Source: Bin80 sp965116685
Lineage (GTDB): Bacteria > Bacteroidota > Rhodothermia > Rhodothermales > Bin80
Direction: 5' to 3'
Length of the DNA: 64,000 nt
Assembly (NCBI GenBank): GCA_965116685.1
Contig: OZ220707.1
Location: forward strand, 744,001-808,000
The stretch's first letter is position 1. Each line of letters starts with the position of its first letter. The translations under genes were made by a program, and so were the position numbers. This document shows positions 37,239 through 46,188 of this stretch, piece after piece. The notes beneath the pieces are model-generated. The model worked only from the letters and a program-made list of their open reading frames with translations, searched no databases and was not told the origin of the DNA.

Positions 37239-39125
37239 ATGATACGTACCATTTTTTTTGTGATTTTCTGCTTTTTCGGTGTTATTACAGTCCCCAATCT
37301 ATACGCGCAGACGTCATGCCCCAACCCAGATGCACAGCCGTCATGGGAGCCGACCTGGTGTGATGAGTTTGACTACACCGGACTCCCCGATCCCGCAAAA
37401 TGGTCATACGACGTTGGTGGACACGGATGGGGCAACGCAGAAAGCCAATTTTACACTGAAGATCGTGAAGAAAATGCTCGGGTTGAGGACGGCCACCTTA
37501 TCCTAGAAGCTAGAAAAGAATCCTCGGGTGGCCGTAACTATACCTCTGCTAGGCTGGTCTCCAAAACGAAAGGAGATTGGACATATGGGCGTATTGAAGT
37601 CCGTGCTCAACTCCCCTCTGGAAGAGGTACCTGGCCAGCAATCTGGATGCTCCCCACAAATAGATCCTACGGCGAGTCTTACTGGCCCGATAACGGGGAG
37701 ATTGATATCATGGAGCATGTAGGATTCAACCCGGGATTGATTCATGCCACGATTCATACCGATGCATTCAATCATGTGAATGGGACACAGAGAGGTGGCT
37801 CAATAGAGATCCCCGATGCATCGGAAGCTATGCATGTTTATGCCGTCGAATGGACCCCAAATCGAATGGAATTTTCCGTAGACGGCAATTCGTTCTGGAC
37901 CCACTCCAAAGGACTCAATAATTGGCGGGGATGGCCATTTGACAAAGATTTTCATTTAGTTATGAATATTGCAATCGGAGGCAGCTGGGGGGGGCAACAA
38001 GGCATTGACGATAGCATCTTCCCGCAAAAAATGCTGATTGATTATGTACGGGTCTATCGTTACGTAGATGTACCTCAATTAACGATTGACGCCCCTGCGA
38101 ACCTCGAAGCAGGGAGTACTGCTACTCTCATGGGAACCGCAGAAGATCCTGACGGCCGGATACTGAGAGTGGAACTCTACCAGGAAGATGGTCTAATGGA
38201 AACGATCAGAGGTGGGACAGCTCAGTGGAGTACATCTATTGAGAATGTATCCCAAGGGTGCTATACGGTGCATGCAAGGGCGATAGATAATGGCGGATGG
38301 TCTAGCTCCTCAGAGCCAAGGATGGTAAATGTCGGGGATTCATGTACGCAGAATGCACCCTATCTAATGCGCCCGCATCCGATTCAAGAACGAATAGAGG
38401 CCGAGTATTTTGACCTGGGTGGCCCAGGAATCGCTTATCGGGAGATAGGTTTCTCTCCCTCAAATGAAGGAAAGGGAATTCGGCTTAACGAAGGAGTCGA
38501 TGTATATCCAACAACCGATGGCATTGGCTATCACGTTGGAAACACTGCACGAGGAGAATGGATAGCCTATACCGTACATGTAGATCAAGCCGGAATCTAT
38601 AACCTTCAAATGAGGATGGCCAGTCAGGCAACACGTATTTCGTTTTCGGTCGAATTCGACGGTGTAGATAAAACCGGAGTCATTGACCATACCAATGCCA
38701 GAAATACTTTTCAAACTGTCCGTGTAGTTACTGAAGACGGAATTGAACTGGATGAAGGGACCCAAGTAATGAAGCTCCATTTTCATGCCGGGACACCAGT
38801 GGTCAACTGGATACAATTCCGACTGAGATCGCCAACCAGTAACGAGGATCTTCCTGAACATGGCGAGACGAGTCTTCTTGGAAACTATCCCAACCCTTTC
38901 ACGGCCTCCACGACCATAAATTACAGGGTGGGTAGGCCCGGTCGCGTAGCTCTGGAGCTATTCAATATGCTTGGTCAGCGTGTTCGCACCTTGGCAGATC
39001 ATCACCACCAAGTGGGCGAGTACGCCACTGTCTTGGATGCAAAAGGGCTGGGTACGGGGACATATTTCTACACACTAACCGGAGATATCACAGCACAACG
39101 GGTACTTCACTACCTTGGACACTAA
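37239..39125 (+). CDS. GH16 beta-glucanase with CBM6-like domain and T9SS tail
   Basis: A 628-residue secreted enzyme with a Sec signal (to PNLYAQ). Residues ~35-270 are a family 16 glycoside hydrolase: CDEFDYTGLPDPAKW, YGRIEVRAQLPSGRGTWPAI, and the catalytic ExDxxE as GEIDIMEHVG, then AVEWTPNRMEFSVDG and FHLVMNIAIGGSWGG. This pattern fits beta-1,3-glucanases (laminarinases) rather than carrageenases. An Ig-like segment (~275-370) and a CBM6-like domain follow (~380-545; IEAEYFDLGG, GEWIAYTVHV, VNWIQFRL). A T9SS tail ends the protein (LLGNYPNPFTASTTINY ... GTYFYTL). It degrades extracellular beta-glucan and probably feeds the upstream TonB receptor. Confidence 0.92.
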   Translation: MIRTIFFVIFCFFGVITVPNLYAQTSCPNPDAQPSWEPTWCDEFDYTGLPDPAKWSYDVGGHGWGNAESQFYTEDREENARVEDGHLILEARKESSGGRNYTSARLVSKTKGDWTYGRIEVRAQLPSGRGTWPAIWMLPTNRSYGESYWPDNGEIDIMEHVGFNPGLIHATIHTDAFNHVNGTQRGGSIEIPDASEAMHVYAVEWTPNRMEFSVDGNSFWTHSKGLNNWRGWPFDKDFHLVMNIAIGGSWGGQQGIDDSIFPQKMLIDYVRVYRYVDVPQLTIDAPANLEAGSTATLMGTAEDPDGRILRVELYQEDGLMETIRGGTAQWSTSIENVSQGCYTVHARAIDNGGWSSSSEPRMVNVGDSCTQNAPYLMRPHPIQERIEAEYFDLGGPGIAYREIGFSPSNEGKGIRLNEGVDVYPTTDGIGYHVGNTARGEWIAYTVHVDQAGIYNLQMRMASQATRISFSVEFDGVDKTGVIDHTNARNTFQTVRVVTEDGIELDEGTQVMKLHFHAGTPVVNWIQFRLRSPTSNEDLPEHGETSLLGNYPNPFTASTTINYRVGRPGRVALELFNMLGQRVRTLADHHHQVGEYATVLDAKGLGTGTYFYTLTGDITAQRVLHYLGH

Positions 39126-39481
39126 ACCGTCATACAACAATATAGGGGTTCAAGGCCCGGTCTTCCCATCAAAGAGCTTTTTTCATTCCTGAGCCATTCC
39201 AGCATCCACTACGATACTGGCATTGCTCTGTGCCCTACCCTTCTCCAATCTGACTGTTATCGTGAGTCGCTCGCACGAAATCCAGGCAGGTCAACCATAA
39301 AGCTATTATGGATTAATTTAGGGGTTACACGCGGATAATTTGATTTTCTGAAGGAAAAAAGCATTTTTACTGTTAATATTCCGTGAATATCGCTAATTTC
39401 CTGAACATATTCTTCACTATTTCGTACCTTTGTTATGAGCCTGCTGAGCTCGGATCTACATCAACACACAATTTCAACCCT
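39126..39481. other. Intergenic region upstream of glutamine synthetase
   Basis: About 355 bp. It carries the candidate glnN promoter at 39401-39432; nothing else is recognised. Confidence 0.5.
39401..39432 (+). promoter_or_regulatory. Candidate promoter of glutamine synthetase III
   Basis: TACCTTTG (39425-39432) matches TAnnTTTG. CTG at 39401-39403, 21 nt upstream, is a one-base mismatch to the -33 TTG. The ATG follows at 39482. Confidence 0.5.
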
Positions 39482-41674
39482 ATGAGCACTCGACTTCACA
39501 ATCTCACTGCCGCAACTAAGCATCGCGCAAACCACATTGAAAAGATCACTCCACCTGATCTGGAAGACAATTTTGCAGAAAACACGTTTAGCATTGACGA
39601 AATGCGTAAGCGACTGCCAAAAGAAGTCTTCCAGGGGATGGTCAACTGCATTACAAAAGGCTCTCCGGTTGCCACGCATCATGCAGAAATCGTAGCTCTT
39701 ACGATGAAAGAATGGGCACTGGAGCGCGGTGCTACACACTTTGTCCACTGGTTCCAACCTCTGACAGGCGGAACTGCAGGAAAGCATGACAGCTTCATCA
39801 ATCCAACCATCGTTGGAAGAGCCATCACTGCCCTGCGTGGAAAGGATTTAATCCAAGGGGAACCTGATGCATCCAGTTTCCCCAACGGAGGACTCCGGGC
39901 TACCCACGAAGCACGTGGATATACAGTCTGGGATCCCTCTTCACCCGCTTTTCTGGTTGAGAACGAGAACGGAAGTTATCTGTCCATCCCTACCTGCTTC
40001 GTTTCCTGGACGGGGGAAGCACTTGATCATAAAACCCCACTCTTGAGATCCATCGACGCATTGGACCGGCAGGCACGCCGGGTCCTTCGAATGCTAGGAA
40101 AGGATGCCGAGCGTGTACAGACCTCGGTCGGAGCAGAACAGGAATACTTCCTGATTGATGAAGAATACTTTTATCGCCGCCCCGATCTGGTGAATACAGG
40201 GCGAACCCTTCTTGGTGCAAACCCGCCCAAGGGACAGCAATTGGATGACCACTACTTCGGCGAAATTCCAAGCAGACAGCTTTCCTGTATGTTGGATGCC
40301 GAGAAAGAGCTTTACCGCCTCGGGATCCCCGTCAAGACAAGGCATAACGAAGTGGCTCCAAGCCAATACGAACTTGCTCCTGTCTTCGAAACCAGCGGGA
40401 TCGCCGCAGATCATCAGCATCTCATCATGATTACGCTCAAGCGTATTGCGCGGAAGCATGGGATGGTGGCACTCCTGCACGAGAAACCATTCGCCGATCT
40501 GAACGGCTCAGGTAAGCATATCAACTGGTCAATATCCACCGATGATGGGGAGAACCTGCTGGATCCTGGACACGCACCTCACGAGAATCTTACGTTCCTG
40601 ATTTTCTGTACGGCAGTGATCCGGGCCGTCCACAAACATCAAGACCTGCTTCGGATCTCCGTGAGTTCTGCGAGCAATGATCACCGTCTGGGCGCAAACG
40701 AGGCACCACCCGCAATCCTGAGTGTTTTCCTTGGCACACAGCTTTATGATCTGTACCAAAAACTGATCAATGGCGATGAATTGACGACGGCAAAAGATAC
40801 CGATCTGTTTCTGGGGGTCAGCATGTTGCCGCTGGTTCCAAAACATGCGGGGGACCGTAACCGTACCTCCCCATTTGCCTTCACAGGCAATAAATTCGAA
40901 TTCCGCGCCCCAGGATCAAACCAGTCACTGGCCTTTCCGAATGTTGTATTGAACGCTGCTGTTGCCGAATCCCTACGAGACTTTGCAAACAGCCTGCGGG
41001 ATGCCCTCCGTGGAAAAGACAAAAATGATCCCGAGGTCTTTAAGACGACGGTAATTGATCTGCTGAGCAAAATTGCAATGGAGTCTCAGTCGATCCTGTT
41101 TGAGGGAGATAACTATTCAGAGGCATGGTCTGAGGAGGCCGAAGAACGTGGCTTACTGAATCTCCGCACCACGGTTGATGCACTCCGGCATTTTGATTCC
41201 AAGAAGAATGTTACATTGTTCTCCTCGTTTGGCATTCTAAGTGCCGCAGAGTTGGAAGCCCGGAAAGAGATTGCCCTCGAACAATATGAGATGGCAATTG
41301 ATATCGAAGGTCGAACGCTGGAAAGCCTAGTTCGGACACAGATTATACCCGCAGGCTTTGAGTATCTGAGCGAGCTCGTACAAATCTCGCTTCATTCTTC
41401 GAAAGCCGGTCTGAAGTCGAAAACTGTGTCCCCCGCTGCTCACACTGCAGAATCCGTCAATCACCATCTTTCAGAACTGGTCAGTGCAGTAGATGAATTG
41501 ACTAACCAACTGGATGTACATGTTGACGATCTGCAAGAAAATGCACAGCACAAAAAAGACTATGTCATACCAGCTATGCTCAAAGTTCGTCAAGCAGCAG
41601 ATGCACTGGAAGGCATAACGCCGCACGATAAGTGGCCGCTGCCGAATTACAGCGAAATTCTTTTTGTGCACTGA
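39482..41674 (+). CDS. glnN: Type III glutamine synthetase
   Basis: About 730 residues from the ATG at 39482 (MSTRLHNLTAATKHRAN), the usual size for GSIII; the frame's earlier start lies over the promoter. It makes glutamine from glutamate, ammonia and ATP. GSIII features: FTHWFQPLTGGTAGKHD-type block (HFVHWFQPLTGGTAGKHDSF), SVGAEQEYFLID (metal-binding Glu), EVAPSQYELAP, NGSGKHINWSIST (GSGxHxN signature) and ENLTFLIFCTAVI. The C-terminal ~150 residues are helical (SELVSAVDELTNQLDVHVDDLQ), as in GSIII dodecamers. Monocistronic, ending at a long hairpin shared with the convergent nitroreductase gene. Confidence 0.95.
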   Translation: MSTRLHNLTAATKHRANHIEKITPPDLEDNFAENTFSIDEMRKRLPKEVFQGMVNCITKGSPVATHHAEIVALTMKEWALERGATHFVHWFQPLTGGTAGKHDSFINPTIVGRAITALRGKDLIQGEPDASSFPNGGLRATHEARGYTVWDPSSPAFLVENENGSYLSIPTCFVSWTGEALDHKTPLLRSIDALDRQARRVLRMLGKDAERVQTSVGAEQEYFLIDEEYFYRRPDLVNTGRTLLGANPPKGQQLDDHYFGEIPSRQLSCMLDAEKELYRLGIPVKTRHNEVAPSQYELAPVFETSGIAADHQHLIMITLKRIARKHGMVALLHEKPFADLNGSGKHINWSISTDDGENLLDPGHAPHENLTFLIFCTAVIRAVHKHQDLLRISVSSASNDHRLGANEAPPAILSVFLGTQLYDLYQKLINGDELTTAKDTDLFLGVSMLPLVPKHAGDRNRTSPFAFTGNKFEFRAPGSNQSLAFPNVVLNAAVAESLRDFANSLRDALRGKDKNDPEVFKTTVIDLLSKIAMESQSILFEGDNYSEAWSEEAEERGLLNLRTTVDALRHFDSKKNVTLFSSFGILSAAELEARKEIALEQYEMAIDIEGRTLESLVRTQIIPAGFEYLSELVQISLHSSKAGLKSKTVSPAAHTAESVNHHLSELVSAVDELTNQLDVHVDDLQENAQHKKDYVIPAMLKVRQAADALEGITPHDKWPLPNYSEILFVH

Positions 41675-41690
41675 TCCACACCTCTGCCCT

Positions 41691-41726
41691 CCTGCGGGAT
41701 CCTGCTCATAAGCAGGATCCCGCAGG
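41691..41726. terminator. Long perfect hairpin, probable bidirectional terminator
   Basis: A 16-bp perfect stem, CCTGCGGGATCCTGCT paired to its complement, with a CATA loop. It lies between convergent glnN and the nitroreductase gene and contains the latter's last codons and stop. No T-run follows on either strand. Confidence 0.6.
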
Positions 41727-42395
41727 CTCTGCTTCATCGCGTTCCTGCCAGGTCACTAACTGTTCCTGGCTTTTTCGTTTCAAATCCGGGACCGTCACCC
41801 CCTCGGCAGGATATCCCACGGGAAACAGGATATAGGCCCTCTCGTGTTTAGGCCGATGAAGGATATTCCCCAAAAACCGCATTGGGCTGGGAGTATGGGT
41901 CAGCGTCACTAAACCCAGATTATGGATCGCAGCAATAAAGAATCCACAGGCAATACCACAACTCTCCTGAACATAATAATTTTTCTTTCCGTCATCCCCA
42001 ATGTTTTTCGCAAAACAAATCACCAACCAGGGAGCAGTTTCGAGAAACGGCTTATTCCAGTCGGTGCCAAGTGGGTAAAGGGCATCCAGCCACTCTTTCG
42101 ACATTCGCCGCTCATAGCTCTCGCGCTCTTCTTTTTCAGCGGCCTTTCGGATCTCCGATTGTATTCCAGGATCATTCACGGCAACAAAATGCCACGGCTC
42201 CCGATGTGCTCCGCTAGGAGCTGTGCCAGCGGTCAAAATCGCCTGCTCAATCAACTCACGAGGGACGGGGCGACTACTGAACATACGAACCGAGCGTCGC
42301 TGCTGCATTAGTGCACGAAATTGCTGCGCCCGTGTTCGCATTTCTTCCGGCAATCGCGGAGTAAACTGTAGCGGCCTCTCGGGATAGTGCTCCAT
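41706..42395 (-). CDS. Iodotyrosine deiodinase-like flavin nitroreductase
   Basis: A 229-residue FMN enzyme from the ATG at 42395, 2 nt after the asnS stop. It resembles animal iodotyrosine deiodinase closely: RRSVRMFS (33-40), AGTAPSGAHREPWHF (FMN and substrate site), YYVQESCGIACG, LGLVTLTHTPSPMRFLGNIL, RPKHERAYILFPVGYPAEG and TVPDLKRK. The active-site lid residues that bind the substrate zwitterion in mouse IYD (Glu153, Tyr157, Lys178, spacing 4 and 21) correspond to Glu90, Tyr94 and Lys115 with identical spacing. It would catalyse reductive dehalogenation of halotyrosines; physiological substrate unknown. Ordinary nitroreductases lack the lid triad. Confidence 0.85.
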   Translation of the reverse strand: MEHYPERPLQFTPRLPEEMRTRAQQFRALMQQRRSVRMFSSRPVPRELIEQAILTAGTAPSGAHREPWHFVAVNDPGIQSEIRKAAEKEERESYERRMSKEWLDALYPLGTDWNKPFLETAPWLVICFAKNIGDDGKKNYYVQESCGIACGFFIAAIHNLGLVTLTHTPSPMRFLGNILHRPKHERAYILFPVGYPAEGVTVPDLKRKSQEQLVTWQERDEAEPAGSCL

Positions 42396-42397
42396 CC

Positions 42398-43897
42398 TTA
42401 TGGTGTAAGTCGTCCGAGTGTCCGTGGGAATGGAATCGTTTCCCGAATATGTTCTAGCCCACAAACCCATGCAACCGTCCGTTCAAGGCCCAAACCAAAG
42501 CCACTGTGAGGCACCGTGCCATATCGGCGAAGATCAAAATACCATTCAAACGCTTCCTGAGGAAGGTTATGCCGTCTCACCTGTTCTTCCAAAAAAGCTA
42601 AATCATCTGCGCGTTGGCCACCACCGATAATCTCCCCAAACCCTTCCGGAGCCAAGACATCCATCCCAAGTGCCAAACGGTCATCTTCTGGATCACGCTT
42701 CATGTAGAATGCTTTCACGGCCTCCGGATAACGATGTACAATGATCGGGCGATCAAAATGCCACGTCAATAACGTCTCGTCACTACCACCAAAATCTTTT
42801 CCCCACTCAAACTCAGCAGCGGATTGCCACCATTTGGGCAGGTTACGCAGCTCTTCCTCAATCTGATCAAGACGGGTATTGATCTCAATCTCTCGCGCAT
42901 CCATACGACGCTTCTTCCACTCCTTTGAGCGTGCATAAATCTCCCTATTCTGTGCACGCTCCTTTTCGAGATCTGATCTCTGATTGCATAACCCTTGTTG
43001 TCTTTCTTCAACCAGGAGTCGGGTTTTTTCGCTTCGAAGAAGCTCTACGGCTTCGCTGTACGTCAAGCGCGGGAACGGTGTCTGAATACGGCGTAGTGCA
43101 TCCAGATCCCGCCCCAATAACGTTAGTTCCTCTTCACAGTCAGATATCGCATCCGAAGCAATCCGAACCAAAAAGTCCTCTGCAAGCGTCATGTTCATCT
43201 CCAAATCATAGAATGCCATTTCGGGTTCTATCATCCAGAACTCGGTCAGATGCCTTCGTGTCTTTGATTTTTCTGCACGAAAAACAGGGCCGAAAGTATA
43301 TATCTTATTGAAAGCCATTGCCATCACTTCTCCATGAAGCTGACCGCTCTGTGTCAGATATGCTGAGCTTCCAAAATAATCAATCTCAAAGAGCGTGCTG
43401 GTTCCTTCCACCGCATTCTTGGTAAGAAGCGGAGCATCCATCTGGAGAAAACCACGCTCCTGAAAGAAATTGTGTATGCTCATAATGATGCGGTTTCGAA
43501 TACGCATCACCGCCCAGGGGCGTCGACTTCGAAGCCATAGATGACGCCGATCCATCAAAAATTCTACCCCATGTGGCTTGGGAGTAATCGGATAATCATC
43601 TACGATTTGAATCACACCAACGCTGGAAGCCTGTACTTCCACGCCCCCGATCTGACGCTCATCTCCCTGGACTTCCCCCTCGATCACCAGCGATGTCTCC
43701 TGAGTTGCAACAGATGCATTTTCCCATGAAGACGCATCTACATTCTGCTGATTCACCACACACTGAACCAGACCTGTCCCATCACGGAGGACCAAGAAGA
43801 ATAGTCCCTTGGAACCACGCTTTTGCTGTAACCAGCCCCGCAGAGTCGCGGTCTGCCCAATCTGCTCTGCTAGCGAGTCTATTGTTGTTGTTTCCAC
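42398..43897 (-). CDS. asnS: Asparaginyl-tRNA synthetase
   Basis: About 499 residues from the GTG at 43897, which lies one base after the upstream gene's stop; an ATG at 43954 would add a poorly conserved overlapping leader. It charges tRNA-Asn. N-terminal OB-fold anticodon domain (ATLRGWLQQKRGSKGLFFLVLRDG). Class II motifs: EGTSTLFEIDYFGSSAYLTQ, YTFGPVFRAEKSKTRRHL (motif 2) and GFGLGLERTVAWVCGLEHIRE (motif 3, with the Asn-specific context). A ~68-residue charged, coiled-coil-like insertion (residues ~288-355; LVEERQQGLCNQRSDLEKER) separates motifs 2 and 3. It is in an operon between the GWxTD gene and the deiodinase-like gene. Confidence 0.95.
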   Translation of the reverse strand: METTTIDSLAEQIGQTATLRGWLQQKRGSKGLFFLVLRDGTGLVQCVVNQQNVDASSWENASVATQETSLVIEGEVQGDERQIGGVEVQASSVGVIQIVDDYPITPKPHGVEFLMDRRHLWLRSRRPWAVMRIRNRIIMSIHNFFQERGFLQMDAPLLTKNAVEGTSTLFEIDYFGSSAYLTQSGQLHGEVMAMAFNKIYTFGPVFRAEKSKTRRHLTEFWMIEPEMAFYDLEMNMTLAEDFLVRIASDAISDCEEELTLLGRDLDALRRIQTPFPRLTYSEAVELLRSEKTRLLVEERQQGLCNQRSDLEKERAQNREIYARSKEWKKRRMDAREIEINTRLDQIEEELRNLPKWWQSAAEFEWGKDFGGSDETLLTWHFDRPIIVHRYPEAVKAFYMKRDPEDDRLALGMDVLAPEGFGEIIGGGQRADDLAFLEEQVRRHNLPQEAFEWYFDLRRYGTVPHSGFGLGLERTVAWVCGLEHIRETIPFPRTLGRLTP

Positions 43898-43898
43898 G

Positions 43899-45326
43899 TT
43901 AATACCTATCGGAAATTCTTTGAGGCCAGTCAGGAAGCTTCCGCTCACCCGCAACTGTAGAGTGAATCAATTCGAAATCGCCAAACCCATCTAAATCCGC
44001 AAATATAAACTCAGCCTGTCCCTCACCGGGAATGTTATTGTACTTCCATATCTCGTATGGCTTTCGTCCTCGCTCATACATATTCGATTCAATATCTGTT
44101 GGCCTGCCATACCTTAGGAGAGTATTCCCGCGGTCCGTCTCCCACCCTTCGACTCGCTGAGCAGAATAGCGTTCATTGGCATACGTCAGCAAGCGATAGA
44201 ACTCATCCCGGAACTCATTCCCCCCTGCCCCCGGAGTTGGATCACGTACCTCCCAGAAATTCATTAATAATCTTCTTCGCTCATCCAAATCTTCAACACG
44301 TCGAATCCGCCTGGACTCCTGTTCATTCGCAATGGCTTGAATATACTTCAATTCCCTTTCTATTTCTTCCTCCGTCATAGTTACATAGCTGCTTGTCTCA
44401 AATGTCTCGTTACCCGCAATCGCGCTGGGCCGGGGAGCATCTACAGATGGATTGAAAACAAAGAATTTTCGGCTCTCTTCTACCACAGCTTCATTGGTGC
44501 CACTCAGAATTGCCATGCGGAGAAAGTAGGTTCCCGATCCAAGGTCAGACAAATCAAATGAACCAACAAAAATATCTGTCTGACGCACCTTACGTTTCGA
44601 TCGCTTCTCAAGCCCCGGAACCGAAATGGGACTGCTTGCTTCTGCCACATACATGAGCACGGTATACTCACTTGAATCTGACGCAACACAACCGGTGTTG
44701 TAGGCTTCTGCATAATAGAATAGTTTTGCAGAACCCGCGCCGTACAATTGATTCGTATTCGGGAGGATCAATAATCCATTCTTGTAGTGGGGATCCTCGT
44801 TATCACCCGAATCCACAATACTGGAAGCCAAAATGATGTCTGAAAGCGAACAGCGTTCCTCTTGGCTGTAATCAGGTATGATCAGATCTCGGCGTGACTG
44901 GACCACTTCCTGCTCTGTAATCGACAGATCCACTTGCAGCTCATACTCACCTGGAACCGCCGTGAATCGAGTTTGGCGCAAAAAAACTTGCCCCTCAATC
45001 ATGGAAGATGTGTCGGGCACGAAGAAGCGCAATTCATCTTCCTGCACCCACACGGGGCGATCTTTTGTCAGATCCCGGTTCGCATCTGCTGAGGAACGTG
45101 CCAAGCTCAAATGAAGTGGAATCTCGGCGCTGTACCCCGAGTCCTGTGCCGCATACGTGAGGGAACTCGCCTCCACCGCCATATAAAGCTCCACCAGGGA
45201 CTCCTGCTCATCATAGGCGAAAGAAGCGTAATCAATCTCAATCTGAGGTGATCGTTGAGCCATTACGCTGGACACCACAAAGAGCAGACTACCAATTATC
45301 GCTGTTAGGCTGCGGATGCTGTGCAT
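43899..45326 (-). CDS. GWxTD domain-containing secreted protein
   Basis: About 475 residues from the ATG at 45326, the first giving a signal peptide (MHSIRSLTAIIGSLLFVVSSVMAQ). The central part is beta-rich (VFLRQTRFTAVPGEYELQVDLS). The C-terminal ~150 residues form the GWxTD domain: MTEEEIERELKYIQAIAN ... NFWEVRDPTPGAGGNEFRDEFY ... ANERYS, VEGWETDRGNTLLRYG and RPTDI. These proteins occur in Bacteroidota and Acidobacteriota and have no known function. Its stop codon is separated from the asnS GTG by one base, so it is the first gene of a three-gene operon with asnS and the deiodinase-like gene. Confidence 0.85.
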   Translation of the reverse strand: MHSIRSLTAIIGSLLFVVSSVMAQRSPQIEIDYASFAYDEQESLVELYMAVEASSLTYAAQDSGYSAEIPLHLSLARSSADANRDLTKDRPVWVQEDELRFFVPDTSSMIEGQVFLRQTRFTAVPGEYELQVDLSITEQEVVQSRRDLIIPDYSQEERCSLSDIILASSIVDSGDNEDPHYKNGLLILPNTNQLYGAGSAKLFYYAEAYNTGCVASDSSEYTVLMYVAEASSPISVPGLEKRSKRKVRQTDIFVGSFDLSDLGSGTYFLRMAILSGTNEAVVEESRKFFVFNPSVDAPRPSAIAGNETFETSSYVTMTEEEIERELKYIQAIANEQESRRIRRVEDLDERRRLLMNFWEVRDPTPGAGGNEFRDEFYRLLTYANERYSAQRVEGWETDRGNTLLRYGRPTDIESNMYERGRKPYEIWKYNNIPGEGQAEFIFADLDGFGDFELIHSTVAGERKLPDWPQRISDRY

Positions 45327-45480
45327 AAGTTTGCTCTCAACCAATACCCTGGGCTCTATGCACGATTCCATCAAAATTGATTTTGTGTTTCTCACTTATC
45401 GGTAAAATGGATAGGATACCATGCTGTTCAAAAGATCCCAAGAGTAAATCTATTGGATCTCTGCCCATCATGCCCCTGCC

Positions 45481-45921
45481 CTACTGATTCGCCAACACAC
45501 CTGCTATATCTGGAGGAGTCCAATCTCGTGGTTTCATCCACTTGCCATCCTCACGGGCGTAACTGCCGGGTCCAAACTTTCGCAAATTCGCTTCATCTAC
45601 CTCACGGAGTAGCTCCTCATCATCTATCCCAAACGCAATTAAGGTGCCCACCGTTACGACAGATATGTCTGCACACCCATCCGCTACACCTTCTAGATCA
45701 ATCAGCTTATCCGGCATAAACTCGCACGACTCTATATCTACTTCTCCCCCCTGAACCTGAACCGAGATACCAAGGGCATCTATGGTTTCCAATGCTTCTT
45801 CAAGAATCAGACGAGCACGAAGCAGCCGTGTATGTTCATCTGGAACTACCACTTCTGTGGGGGTAGCTTGACCGACCTTCTCCATAAAAGTTTTTACACG
45901 CTGATAGTGTTCTGTTGACAT
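45481..45921 (-). CDS. MazG-like NTP pyrophosphohydrolase
   Basis: A 146-residue all-alpha NTP pyrophosphatase. It shows the metal-binding helix pattern LRARLILEEALETIDAL (ExxE), then LEGVADGCADISVVTVGTLIAFG (ExxxD..D), and EVDEANLRKFG. The family hydrolyses (d)NTPs to NMP and PPi and is used for nucleotide housekeeping; phage versions resemble it as well. No neighbours suggest a phage origin. ATG at 45921 with a candidate -7 box 22 bp upstream. Substrate not predictable from sequence. Confidence 0.82.
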   Translation of the reverse strand: MSTEHYQRVKTFMEKVGQATPTEVVVPDEHTRLLRARLILEEALETIDALGISVQVQGGEVDIESCEFMPDKLIDLEGVADGCADISVVTVGTLIAFGIDDEELLREVDEANLRKFGPGSYAREDGKWMKPRDWTPPDIAGVLANQ

Positions 45922-46188
45922 AGTAGCTCATGATGGTTTTTACAAAAATAGGGATTCCGTATCAGATTCGAATGAATGCAGGAAGTGCCTCTAAAATTTG
46001 CCCTGGAGCACTTTGTCCCCCTGGCAATGAATGCAGCCGGGCCAGCAGTACGCAGTCAGATCGCATTCTCAATGGCCCGACCACCGCATCTTTTGCAAAA
46101 TCTGGCACACCACGACGCTTCCCCTCGGAACTGCTTCGCCTATTTCCTTCCTATGCTCTCGCCCACACACAAGACAACCCCACCTCAC
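45922..46188. other. Intergenic gap before mazG-like gene
   Basis: No coding frame supported. It carries the candidate mazG promoter box at 45943-45950. Confidence 0.5.
45943..45950 (-). promoter_or_regulatory. Candidate -7 box of the MazG-like gene
   Basis: Minus-strand TATTTTTG matches TAnnTTTG, 22 bp upstream of the ATG at 45921. No TTG is seen at the expected -33 distance. Confidence 0.4.

Noticed and set aside
45481..45921. Phage remnant around the MazG-like gene
   Set aside because: No integrase, structural genes or att-like repeats nearby; neighbours are chromosomal housekeeping genes.
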